Part shown: positions 22,893 to 32,818 of the stretch, one piece after another
How the letters are laid out: each line of letters begins with the position of its first letter
How positions within the stretch are numbered: position 1 is the stretch's first letter
Translations under genes and position numbers: made by a program
The notes under the pieces: generated by a model
What the model was told of the DNA's origin: nothing
Seen by the model: the letters and a program-made list of their open reading frames with translations, nothing else
The model's database searches: none
NCBI RefSeq assembly: GCF_030272615.1
Contig: NC_081408.1
Span: 341,959,793-342,023,792 of the forward strand
DNA: 64,000 bases
Reading direction: 5' to 3'
From: Cryptomeria japonica
Taxonomy: Eukaryota > Streptophyta > Pinopsida > Cupressales > Cupressaceae

Positions 22893-22921
22893 AACCCTAA
22901 CCCAATTTTCAGGTTAGGGTT
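22893..22921. repeat. Telomere-motif palindrome in 3' LTR of C
   Basis: aaccctaacc (22893-22902) and ggttagggtt (22912-22921) form a perfect 10-bp stem. The 11th pair of the 5' LTR copy is lost to one substitution (g to a at 22911). Confidence 0.87.
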
Positions 22922-23687
22922 AGTAAAGCAAACAACAAAAAAAGTCAAGTTAGATGTGTGTTTTAAAAGAAGTAAAAAGGTAAACCCTAGTTAGGGTATA
23001 ATAAAAAAAAATAAAAAATAAGAGGTCCTTTGGAATTTAAAATAAGTGGATGGGAAATTTTCCATTTTATTAGAGTTAAATTTATTTACGTTTTGGGGGT
23101 AATTTTACTTGTTAAAGAATATTAAATCTTTGAGGGAAATTTATTTCAACAATAATGGAAGGTTATTGTTAGGAAATATTCTTATTGATTTAGTTAATTT
23201 TCAAAGATGAATTTGACAACATTATTCTTATTGGCTCAATTAATTACTATTAATACAATGGAATTTTATTAATATTAATTTTATAATTATTGGAAGTATT
23301 TTAATACTACTAGGGATTATTATTATCTCTTAATTAAAAATTGAGGATTTATCTGGGTGAAATAAATAAATTAATTGATAAAGTTGTGATGGATTTATAG
23401 GGTTAAATGATTCAACTTAAGTAATGATAATAATTGTAAATATTAAGTAAACTAAAATATAATTGTTATTTAAGCCGCTTAGGAGAATTGAGATGAGACT
23501 TAGTCTCATCATTAAACTAAATTAATTATCGCTCTCTTTAGGAACCCAATTCTTATTGACGCATGAGTTAACCTTTACTATAAAAAAATTAAGTTAGCTC
23601 ATCCCTTGAATGTAGAACATCATGTATTTTAGTGTTTTAAAAAAAAAAATTGTTTTTGCGTTTTTGCCCAAAAGTTTGGGCATGATA

Positions 23688-24082
23688 GAAAAGATAGATA
23701 CAAGACACATTGGGTGACAAAAAAATAGTCACCACAATGGGCGGGAGATAGACATGCACCTCTATGGGTGAAAAAGAGATATGATAAGAATGCAAATTTA
23801 AATGGAATGTGTAAAAGAACAAGACAAAGGTAAACCTCAATATCACTTGTTGTGCAAAGATGAAGAAGGTGCATCAATAGATGAAGAATTAATGGCACCC
23901 AATTGATGAAGTTGTTGTATCTTGTCCATCAAGGCTTTACATTCACTTGTGGAATGGCTATCACTTGATGGTATGTATAGAAAGAATATTTTTCTTTATT
24001 ATCTTTAAGAAAATTCTTATGTGTAGGAGGAGGTAGAGCAATCAAGCAGGCTTTAAGAATCCGCAACAAAATAAGCTCTTGA
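23688..24082 (-). other. Non-coding part of element B beside the C insertion
   Basis: Interior of B immediately right of C. I see no family resemblance on either strand; the reverse-strand frames are Leu/Phe-rich and short. Confidence 0.5.
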
Positions 24083-24373
24083 TCAGATAGAGGATGAGGA
24101 GTAGGAAGAGTTTTTTTTCTCACAAGAAGAAAAAGACATAGGAACATTAGAGAATGAAGGGGATGAAGACAAAGGAGAAGCTTTGTAACCTAAAGCCACT
24201 GTAAAAAAGTGTAATTTTGATTCCAAAGGGATCTTAACTCTTTGACCTATGCACCCAAGACCATTTCCTCTGTATCCATACTTGGAAGCTATATTGAATC
24301 CTGGACCATAACATGATTTCAACTCCTCCAAAGGAGGAGGATCACCTTTAATGGTGTAGCCAGTGGTGCTCAC
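24083..24373 (-). pseudogene. G-patch-like segment of element B
   Basis: The reverse-strand frame contains ASKYGYRGNGLGCIGQ (about 24300-24250), which resembles the glycine-rich G-patch-like motif located between protease and RT in Tat-type gypsy polyproteins; element E has a matching decayed segment near 42010. A Ser-rich tail follows. This supports B being derived from a Tat-type element whose RT and integrase part was lost. It is separated from the protease piece by stops. Confidence 0.65.
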
Positions 24374-24521
24374 ATGATCCTACGACACTAAAGAATAATC
24401 ATCTTTGATAACGGGCATGAATGATACTTTTGGAAAGTTAAGGTGGATAGGATTGACTTTCTCCAATGAAGGAGCTTGTAAAGTCTAAGGAACCCAAATC
24501 ATTACCAATAAATTCATTTGA

Positions 24522-25829
24522 TTAAGAGGAAGGAGATGGAGTAGGAGTAGACTTGGGAATTTCTAATTTAGGAGGATCTTCTTTAGGGAAAACCTTCTCA
24601 TGGTTTTCCTCTTTAGGAGAGTCCATGTGAATAATTGTTATCATATTAGAAGATAAAGATGTAATAGATTTCTTAAAAGTAGGTATATCTGAGGCATGAC
24701 CAACTGTTGCAGTTTGACATAAGTGCACAACTTCAGGATAAGCCTTGATTGTAACTACTTGATTTTTAGCAACAAACTTAATATATACATGAAGGGTAGA
24801 ACTAACTACTCCTAGATAATGAATCCAAGGTCTACCCAAGAGAAGATTGTATGATAAAGGTCTTGGCATAACATGCACTAGGGTTGGAATAGTAACTGGT
24901 CCAATCTTTATAGGCAAAATAACAGAGCCCAAAGTGGTTTTACCAGTATTATCAAAACCAAGGATGAACATAGAAGGTGCAACAAGAGACTTAGAATCCA
25001 CTTTGATTTTGGGCAATAGGTATAGAATACAAACATTGAGTGTTGAGCCAGTATCAATGAGAGTCCATCAGATGCTGACATCATTAACATAAACGATTAT
25101 TATTAATGGATCTACTTGATCTCTAACTTTGAGAGGTAGGAGTTCATGTGGATAAAATGTAATATTCGACGAAGCTGCATGCATATGATCCATCAATGCA
25201 TTTACATCTGATAGCCTAGTAGAAGAAGGAAATAAGATCTTCTGAAGAGCTTCCTAAATCATATCTTGATAAACTGAACTAGTCTGAATAAAATCCCAAA
25301 GTGATATCTTAGCAGGAGTTACATGAAGTTGCTTAATAAGATCGTAATCACTAGGCTTCTTAACTAAAGGCTTAGGTGCTTGAGGAAGATCTGGTTGAGA
25401 AGGTGGTTAAGAAGTATTTGATTGATCAATATTTTTCTTCTTTCTATGAATGTTATAAGTGTGGGCTTCCATTCTACAGGAAGGAGCCTTAGACTATTTG
25501 TATCTCATAAAAAGATCCAATGAGTCACTTTTAAAAGGAACACCATGAATAGAAATTATTTTATTTGGAGAAGGACTAGCTCCAATCACACAAATGATTG
25601 GTCTCTTAGGTCTGATAGGGGAAGTAGAGACAATATTAACATTTATAGACTCAGTACAACTTGTAGAAGAATTAGTTGAAGGAACTTGCTTGACATCAAA
25701 CTGTGGGAGATCGGATGTGAGAGGAGATTCATCGTCCACAAGTGCATCAGCTCTTGAAGAGAGTGCATTGGAATGAAGACAAAGTAGAGTAACATTAAGA
25801 AAGGTATCAATGATTTCATCCTCTTGCAA
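24522..25829 (-). pseudogene. Protease region of element B
   Basis: Reverse-strand polyprotein fragment. Reading from 25829 there is an acidic Ser/Pro-rich leader, then PKPLVKKPSDYDLIKQL, the VTPAKISLWDFIQ motif (about 25320) and the aspartic protease domain. The active site LIDTGSTLNVC (about 25050) keeps the intact D-T-G-S. The later part reads GPVTIPTLVHVMPRPLSYNL and LLGRPWIHYLGVVSSTLH (about 24900-24790), close to element E's protease. Stops lie near 25494, 25410, 25255 and 25070. The domain is the only enzyme left in B. No gag core precedes it. Confidence 0.82.
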
Positions 25830-26193
25830 CCAAATATCTTTCGAGATAGAAGAATTTTATAAGAGGGATCAAAGACAGAGTGACATAGGAAAAGCCAAGT
25901 CACCATCACATGCATGAAAAGGAACATCATTAGCACTTTGAATAAATATAGAAAAAGAAATAATAAAAGAATATAGAAAATGCATTTTGAAAATACTAAA
26001 CTAAATTAAAGAAGAAATGCATAAATGAGATAGTTGAAGATCGATGTATCATTTAAAAATTGATGGCATGGAATGTGGTTCAAGGCAGCACCCCAAATTT
26101 TTTAATTTATTTTTATAAGGGGTGGGGGATATTGAATGACTAAAGGAATGACAAAGAATGCTTTAAAAATAATTATATAGAAGAAGTGTTTAC
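25830..26193 (-). other. Untranslated leader of element B
   Basis: About 360 bp between the primer site and the protease-bearing frame, read on the reverse strand. A full Tat element would have about 3 kb of leader plus gag here; this one has neither. I see no motif beyond a short C-rich stretch (reverse strand cccccacccc, about 26112-26121). Confidence 0.6.
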
Positions 26194-26206
26194 GTCGGGT
26201 TCACCA
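26194..26206 (-). other. Primer binding site of element B
   Basis: On the reverse strand, three T's after the LTR end comes TGGTGAACCCGAC. Element E has the same site with two changes and the same 3-nt spacing. This type of primer site is common in plant Tat-type gypsy elements. Confidence 0.88.
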
Positions 26207-26209
26207 AAA

Positions 26210-27482
26210 TGCAATGGTGCAAAAGTGACCCTGCAAAGGGAAGAACTATGTTCCCTTGAGAGCCAATTTCACTACATTCAGATATCTCCAACTAGGTGAA
26301 ATTGGTGAAGATATCTAATTAGATAAATTGAAAGAGAATATATAGAGAGTATTCGGTTTGACTCTAAGCATGTCGATCAAGGACACCAGCGCAGCGCATA
26401 GACATTTGTGTGGTGCACTATAGTCTCATACAAACCACAAACATAAAAGACTTTGAATCATCAAAACTTGACTTTATGTTCTTTAGATAACTTGCAAAAC
26501 TCGGAAGTTAGAAATGTGACAACGAATAGAAGATAATAAATAGAAATAGAAATGAATATGGATGAAATAAATAAATAAAACACAAGAAAACCCTTGTGGC
26601 TTTGAATGTTTCTAATAAAACTTGCATACATGAAGAAGAGGAAAAATGTTGGAGGTTGTGTTTAGAGGCCTACCTTAGTCAAACCCTCATTTTGGTGTTT
26701 CCACCTCCACGGACAACCCATATAGATAGATAGATAGATCAAAAGATAAATAGCTAGAATAATAAAATGATCAAATAGATAGGGGATGTGATAAATTTCA
26801 AGATGTTCAAAGATGAGATAGATATAATGCTAGAAATATATTACCAAAGAAGCTTGAGAAAGCCAAGAGAGTTGCAAAATATTATTGTGAGAGCTTGAGA
26901 GTGTTGTAGAAAACTAGAGATTATTGTAGCAAGTGAGAGAGAGAAAGAGAAATCTGTGAGAGCCAAGAACTAGAGAGATTGTATGGAGGAACTAAAGAGC
27001 CTAAAAGAAGAGAAGAGATAGATTTAAAATGAGAGAATCAGAGGGAAAGAAGAGGTCGGCAAGCCATTTTGAATATTTTGAGCCATTTCCTCTAACCAAA
27101 ATAGTTGACAAGTGTCGAAATGCACACAATCGACATTTAAATGTTAAGATGTCATGAGACGAATGCGCCACACATAAACATTCATGAAATGCACTAGTGT
27201 CTAGATGAATTGTGCTAAAAAATGGCAAGTGGCAAGAGAAACACATAGCTAACATGAAACATAAGCTAAAGGATAGTTGTTGAAAGGCATCTTGAGCATC
27301 CTAAGAGGGAAAAGGCAAGGGTTGAAATCATCTTTTGTGATGGAGGTATGGATTGGCTCTAAACTCAATAGGGAAGTGGCAAGGGTTGAAATGATCCTAC
27401 CCAAATTCTAGGGAATGGACACTAAAGTGGTTGCAAAATTATAGGTGGAATTGCAAAGGGGTATGCAATTTTCAACTCTACA
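26210..27482 (-). repeat. 5' LTR of element B
   Basis: 1273 bp, pairs with 7790-8999. It begins on the reverse strand TGTAGAGTTG at 27482 and ends CCATTGCA at 26210, next to the primer site. The target duplication agatt (27483-27487) follows on the right. Confidence 0.9.
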
Positions 27483-28310
27483 AGATTGGTCTCATCTTAT
27501 CTTAATAACTAAGAATGGGGCCAAGTTAAAGATATTGTTAGAACCTTTACATTCTGAACATGTAGTCGACAAGGCCCTATTGAGTTTAGAGCCAACCCAT
27601 ACCTCCATCACAAAAGATGAAATGCAATGTGTAGAGTTTCTAGAGAATAAGGAAGCAAGATAGACAACCAGACTCCTGAACAAGAATTTTTCCTACATGA
27701 GTTCATAGATTCTGATCCTTTTGGCAATTATCATGCTACTCGTATCAAAACTTATGTAATTTTTGGTAAAGATCAAGTAATTCTTAGGGTCATGAAGGAT
27801 TCTCAAGATAAAGGCAAAGAAGAAGAGGATATAATCTCTAATCTATGGACTCTACATTTTGATGGAGCAAGGTATAAGACAAGATCTGGAGCTGGTATAT
27901 GTCTAACGTCCCCATCTGGGGATCAGACCCTTAGATATTTCCACTTTCGATTTCCCTATTCAAATAATGAGGTAGAATATGAAGGATTGGTCCATGGAAT
28001 GAGACTTGTCGAACAAATGGGTATTAAGCAGCTAAGAGTCCTTAGAGACTCTAAGCTAGTGGTAAAACAAGTGTGGGGCCACTCTACAACAAAACATGTT
28101 TGCATGCACTTGTACTGTCATAGATTTTAGGATCTGATAGAGAGATTTGAAGCTTTTAATATTCAAGGGATCCCTAGAAGGAAAAATGAGATGGCAGATT
28201 GGATCACTTTACTAGGATATCAGTTTGATCTCGTTTCTAATTTGCTAGAGAATAAGCATTCTATTCGAGTGATCGTGAGACCAGAAGTTCCAGACAATGA
28301 TCAAAACTAG
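27483..28310 (+). pseudogene. Protease tail and extra (aRNH-type) RNase H of element A
   Basis: The first bases continue element A's protease: the DWSHLILITKNGAKL segment (about 27486-27530) is the usual end of a Tat-like protease region. After a linker with stops comes an RNase H fold at about 27840-28250: LHFDGARYKTRSGAGI (about 27850) with the first Asp, NNEVEYEGLVHGM (about 27964) with the Glu, LRVLRDSKLVVKQV (about 28038) with the second Asp, and NEMADWI (about 28186) with the last Asp. This D-E-D-D set and the GAG/NNEVEYE wording match the additional archaeal-type RNase H of Tat elements. It lies before RT here, and a normal RNase H lies after RT. Frame changes occur near 28125. Confidence 0.82.
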
Positions 28311-28313
28311 AAA

Positions 28314-29250
28314 ATGTTTGAAAATGATGAGAAGATAGCCATGTTCATCCAACAATCCTATGAGTTTGTTGAACAATTGCAGCCCAAAGTAGCAGAGGCA
28401 TATGAGGATCAAATTATCCATCTCAGAACCAATAAGCTCCCAATAGGGCTAATCACCTTAGAAACTTTATTCAACTGTGATGATGCCCATAACAATAAAA
28501 GGAAGTTCACAACAGACAAGGGGGATTATATTGAGCTTAGAGTTGAAGAAGAGAAAAATATAGAAGTGGGAAATAATGTTCCCCATAACGATAAACACAA
28601 ATTAATACATTTCTATGACAAATACAAATGAATCATTGCATGGTCATATAATGGTCTTAAAGGATACAAACCCTATGTCATCCAACATATGATTGAGCTT
28701 GCGGAAGGAGCTAAGCCAGTCAACCAAAAATAGAGGCTGGTCACTCCTAAGATTGAGTCTCTTATGCCTCAAGAATTGAAGAAGTTAGTTGATTCTCAGA
28801 TAGTATACCCAATCAAGCATAGCACATGGGTCTCTAACTTAGTTTCAGTTCGCAAGAAGAATGGAGACATATGCCTTTGTATGAATTTTAGAGATCTAAA
28901 CAAAGCATCTTTAAAAGATCATTACCCTCTCCCATCCATGGAGCAGATCCTACATATGGTAGCTGGGTCGAAGATTTTTTCTATGCTTGATGTTTTTTCT
29001 GGGTACAACCAAGTCCTTGTTAAAGAGGAAGATCAAAACATAACCATGTTCAACACTAAGTGGGGAACATTTGCCTATGTTAAAATGCCTTTTTTCCTCT
29101 CCAATGTGAGAGCCACCTTCCAAAGAGCAATGGACATAGCCTTCAAGGAGATAAAAAACAAAATTATTCTAATTTATTTAGATGACCTGACTGTGTTTTC
29201 AAAGAATAAAGAGGATCATTTTGACCATCTGGAGTTGGTTTTCTAGAAGT
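28314..29250 (+). pseudogene. Reverse transcriptase of element A
   Basis: A linker frame (28314-28631) rich in Glu and Lys precedes RT. RT reads AKPVNQK-RLVTP (about 28708), ELKKLVDSQIVYPIKHSTWV (about 28770-28830), SVRKKNGDICLCMNFRDLNK (about 28845-28905), SLKDHYPLPSMEQIL, FSMLDVFSGYNQVLVKEEDQ and the active site YLDD at 29175-29186 with both Asp residues present. The main stretch of 160 codons is open (28764-29246), though stops lie before and after it. It copies element RNA into DNA. It is the best-preserved domain of element A. Confidence 0.88.
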
Positions 29251-29990
29251 GCTTGGAGTTTGGGGTCTCCCTAAACCCCAAGAAATGAATATTCAGAGTT
29301 CCGCAAGGAAAACTACTAGGACATGTAGTTTCCAAAGAAGGGGTTGCAATCGACCTAGGCCACGTGGAGGCCATTAAAGGGTTGCCCCTATCGGTGAACA
29401 AGAAAGGTGTCCAATCTTTCCTTGGAAAGATAAATTTTGTCAGTAGATTCATATCAAAATTCCCTGGGATAATTAGGCTTATTACCCCCTTGCTAAAGAA
29501 AGATCAATCTTTCAAATGGATCAATTAAGCAGGGCAAGCTTTTAAGAAATTCAAAGAAGCTATCTCCTCTGCCTTGGTATAAGTCAATTCGGACCTCTCC
29601 AAGGATTTTTTTATGTATGTCTATAGTGGTGAGTTTAATATAGCTATGGTCTTAACTTAAAGGATGATGAAGAAAAAGGTGAGCATCCAGAAGTTAAATA
29701 CAACTTCATGAAGAGACAAGCTCTTGCCATTGTTAAATTCAAAGAATTTTTGGCATCTAATTGCCTGCAATAAAACTATAGTTTATGTCACACATCTCAG
29801 TGTATGCGAGTATATCATGGAGGGAGAGATAACAAAGAAGCGAACCAACTGGATTACTAAAATTTTAGAATATGACATTGTGTTCAAGCCCACCAAAATA
29901 GTCTATGGGAGAGGATTGTGTGAGTATATGGCAAAACAACTTGCGTTCAAAGAAGAAAAGGACCAATCAGAGTAGGTTTTGATTAAACAA
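29251..29990 (+). pseudogene. RT thumb/connection and RNase H of element A
   Basis: Follows the RT palm with KCLEFGVSLNPKK (about 29250), LLGHVVSKEG (about 29310) and the AIKGL/QSFLGKINFV segment (about 29370-29440). The RNase H that normally follows RT is present but degraded: LVNSDLSKDFF (about 29580), NKTIVYVTHLSV (about 29770), RTNWITKILEYDIVFKP (about 29840) and GLCEYMAKQL (about 29915). Several stops and frame shifts lie between them. Its presence shows that the upstream RNase H is an additional domain, not a moved copy of this one. Confidence 0.78.
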
Positions 29991-31253
29991 TAAAAACCCA
30001 AAAGTTGTTGGATACAAGATATGATTAATTTCATGCAGAATAGAAGATACCTGCTAGGTCTCCCTCCCCATAAAAGAAGGTTTTATAAGTTGTAGAATAA
30101 TGGCTATACACTTGTCAAAGGTGTGCTACTCAAACAAAGTTGCAATGGAGTCCTCCTAAGGTGTGTGAGTCAGGAGCAAGCTAAGAAGATCCTCCATGAG
30201 TTTCAAAATGGATAGATAGGCAGACACTTCTCCACAAAGACCACAACTATCAAAATTATGTGTGTTGACTACTTTTGGCTTGACATGTTTAACCAATCCC
30301 ACTCACTAGTCAAATCCTATAAATAATGTCAATTCTTCATAGGCAAGAGAAAGAATTCAGCTATGCCCCTTGGTCCTATTTTAGTTGACGAGCCCTTTGC
30401 ACAATGGGGACTAGATTTTATTAGCATGATTAATCCACCTTCCAGTATCAAGTATAAGTGGATATTAACATCAATAGACTACTTCACCAGATGTACAGAG
30501 GCGGCTCCCCTGAAGAATGCAACTGAGGTTGAAATATTGAACTTTTTGAGAGAGCTGGTTGCCAGGTTTGAACCCCCAAAAGATATCATCTCTGATAATG
30601 CTAGAGATTTCTTAGGCTTTGAAATCTGTTAGTTTGCAATAGACAATGGGATATTTCTCAAGACATCTTCTAACTATTATACGTAGGGAAATGGGCTTGA
30701 AAAATTGACAAACAAGAACGTGATTAGGTCAATCAAGAGGATAGGGTTTGAGCACAAAAGAGAATGGCATAAACATCTAAAAACTGTACTTTAGGTCAAC
30801 TGGGTTACTTCTAAATAGACACTGAAAACTTTTCTTTATGAACTAGTCTATGGGAAGGAAATCGTTCTCCCTGTTTCAATGGAGATTCAAGCATTGTAGT
30901 TACTTAAGACTTTGGCTATTGAATAAAATGGAGCGATGGAGGTTCGGTTGGCGGAGTTGGTTGAACTTCAAGAACATAGAGAAAAAGCCAACGAAGTAAT
31001 TGATGCCCATAATTTTTTTTCAAAAGTGGTTCAACAAAAAGTGTTCTGACTCTGGTTTCAAATGTGACAACCTTTTGCTAAAATATAATAAATATGTGGC
31101 TAAATTGAGACAACATTAGAAATTTGATTCTCTATGGGAAGGTCCATTTTGTATTAGTCAGTGCAAGTAATCAAATGTATTTGAATTAGAAATATTAGAA
31201 GGATAACCATTAGAGATCCCAGTGAACAAGATCCATCTTAAGCCTTTTCATTA
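29991..31253 (+). pseudogene. Integrase of element A
   Basis: Remnant of the HHCC zinc region at about 30190-30350 (GRHFSTKTT... and a C-Q-F-F that has lost its first Cys). Core: PFAQWGLDFISMI (about 30393, first Asp), IISDNARDFLG (about 30588, second Asp), then NGLEKLTNKN (about 30690), where the usual Ala-Glu-Ser around the catalytic Glu reads Glu-Lys-Leu. It continues with LYELVYGKEIVLPVSMEI (about 30836) and a C-terminal KPFH stop at about 31253. Many stops. No LTR start is recognised after it. Confidence 0.8.
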
Positions 31254-31489
31254 AGTTGGTTGGTTTATTAGCCTTGTAAATATTGTAAAAAAGCATGTAA
31301 ATTCATGTATAGTTATAATGTTTTGAGTCTGAATTGACAGTAAAAGAAATATTCCCCATAAATTTGACACGACACAGTAACAAGCAAGCCAAAAAGGGTC
31401 ATATTTTCATTTATAATGATAGTAATATTTACATTTTACAATCCAAAATTGGTTCTTAAGCCTATGAGAAGAATTAGTGTAGTATATGC

Positions 31490-32200
31490 AGAAAGGGAAA
31501 AGCCTAATCTACTTCTTCTTCATCATCCTCACTAGAAGAGGAGATAGTGGTAGCTAGAGGTATTGGAATGAGGACTGGGAATTCCATAAGAGCAACAACA
31601 GGAGCATGCGAAGCAATGGGATTCTGGAAGATTGTGTACCATTCTAAGTTGGAGATTGGCTCCATGCCCATGACAAGAACTGGTAGCCACTGGAAAATCT
31701 CTCACAATACTGCTCCACATTGGCGATGCAAAAACCGCCAATGAAAGGAAGCCATGGAACTACTTCATCAAGGTCATTGTAAAGCCTCAAATCTGTCACA
31801 ATGGGAATACCAAGGCCTATCACAGTAGAATGCACAATTTTATCTAGGTCTTCGAGCAGGTGTTTTGGAAACACCTCTTTAGTGAGTAGAATTATCTTAC
31901 CCTTATTCTCTCCTAGATCCAACAGAGAGGCCATAAATCAGGAAGCGATGTCAGTATTAACTTTGTAATTGTCCTCTTTAGTAATGAAATCATCACCCAA
32001 AATCCACTTAATAGCTGCAATTCCTAAGGAGTGCTTCAACTTGGTCATGCGTATAAGCCTATTATTTGTTATTTTTCCCAGAAAGGGAAGTTGTGGTCTT
32101 GATATCACAAGTCTAATGGGCGTATCGAGCAACATTTTTCCGAAGGAAAGAAAAGCTAGTAGAAAATCTTAACTAACGAAGTATCTATGCTCACAAGCTA
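31490..32200 (-). pseudogene. Decayed antisense gene of unknown family with acidic C-terminus
   Basis: The reverse strand reads FLLAFLSFGKMLLDTPIRL, PQLPFLGKITNNRLIRMTKL, GIAAIKWILGDDFITKED (32200-31950), one stop, then MASLLDLGENKGKIILLTKE, KHLLEDLDKIVHSTVIGL and VVPWLPFIGGFCIANVEQYC (31934-31710). After a frame change come EIFQWLPVLVMGMEPISNLE and IFQNPIASHAPVVAL, and the frame ends in the acidic SSSSEDDEEEVD followed by a stop (about 31513). Around 230 residues can be followed. I do not recognise the family. It lies just after element A's integrase, opposite to it, the same placement as the plant mobile domain gene in element E, so it may be an extra antisense gene of A. The near-continuous frame argues against chance. 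Confidence 0.6.
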
Positions 32201-32818
32201 GCTTGGGTCAGTTTCTTTGTCATAGCACGTAGTTGATTTATGCCAAGCCTAAGAATCTAGATAGACTTAGTACAAGAATTATGTCAATAATGAAATCCTC
32301 AAAATTTTGACTTGAATTGAAGGTCCACATGTGCCAAGGTGGTGAAAAGATAGCGAGCTGGTGGCCCTGTCCTTGGAAAATGCAATCCATCTAGACACAT
32401 GCCACGTGTCCTATCGTAAAGTTTAAAATATGCATAAAATGGGGTGATTGATGATTCACACTGAGCTTCCCTATCCAAATATAAATGAAAGATATGTAAA
32501 AGACTTGTATTGTCCACTTGTGGCTCTTGTTTCCAAAATTTGGTTTTCCAAAAAGAAAGAAAAATCAAGTATTGTGTTGAGGTGGCATTCTTGCATTAGT
32601 GGTGAATTAATTTCACATGAAAAATACAAAATATCAACATGCTTAGGGTGTGGTGCCTTACCATGTCGTTAATCTAGGGTTACCCATGGGGTAGAAAGAG
32701 TCTTTTTTGAGAAATCACTAAGTGTTTAACCATGTATAACATTGCAAGTGAAGTTGAATAGTTGCAGACAACAACGTGAAGCAAAATTTATACAAATAAT
32801 TTGTAGGGCAAGGATACC
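32201..32818. other. Unassigned spacer
   Basis: Between the antisense pseudogene and gene U. I see no family resemblance, repeat or LTR end here. Divergent transcription from this spacer would serve both decayed genes, but no promoter is evident. Confidence 0.4.

Larger units (their letters stand above)
9723..23687 (+). mobile_element. Element C: Tekay/Del-like chromovirus with very long LTRs
   Basis: Ty3/gypsy element inserted in B. LTRs are 9723-14693 and 19540-23687, starting TGTGA and ending gaca / gata. The interior of 4.8 kb has an initiator-Met primer site, gag with a CCHC knuckle, protease, RT, RNase H, integrase and a chromodomain-like C-terminus, then a G-rich polypurine tract. Possible target duplication aaaaa (9718-9722) against gaaaa (23688-23692). 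The lineage call rests on the primer site, gag type, C-terminal chromodomain-like segment and long LTRs. Stops occur throughout and the RT active site is mutated, so it is dead. Confidence 0.92.
19540..23687 (+). repeat. 3' LTR of element C (4.15 kb)
   Basis: Pairs with 9723-14693. It keeps an uninterrupted site for element D near 21115 and holds about 600 bp (21410-22020) missing from the 5' LTR. It has eight rather than six minisatellite units. The terminal dinucleotide has decayed from CA to TA (gggcatgata). Confidence 0.9.
7790..27482 (-). mobile_element. Element B: non-autonomous Ty3/gypsy retrotransposon, reverse strand
   Basis: LTRs at 7790-8999 and 26210-27482 bound this element. In the reverse orientation they begin TGTAGAG and end in CA. 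It has a clear reverse-strand polypurine tract (9000-9014), a TGGTGAACCCGAC primer site (26194-26206) and a perfect target duplication agatt (7785-7789 and 27483-27487). Removing the nested element C leaves about 3.2 kb of interior, which holds only a protease region and a G-patch-like segment. I find no gag, RT, RNase H or integrase. It must have relied on another element for movement, most likely a Tat-type relative like E, which has a related protease and primer site. Confidence 0.92.
5541..31253 (+). mobile_element. Element A: Ty3/gypsy retrotransposon, Tat-like, split by element B
   Basis: An old gypsy element whose halves are 5541-7789 and 27483-31253. Order of parts: presumed primer site, gag, protease, [insertion of B], protease tail, extra (aRNH-type) RNase H, RT, RNase H, integrase. 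The extra RNase H lies before RT, unlike element E in this window. All reading frames are broken. The right half rejoins the left exactly at the duplicated agatt, and the protease-to-pol linker (a DWSH motif) reads across. No 3' LTR is recognised downstream, so the right boundary given is the end of the integrase; the element may extend into the region holding the antisense pseudogene and gene U. Confidence 0.85.
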
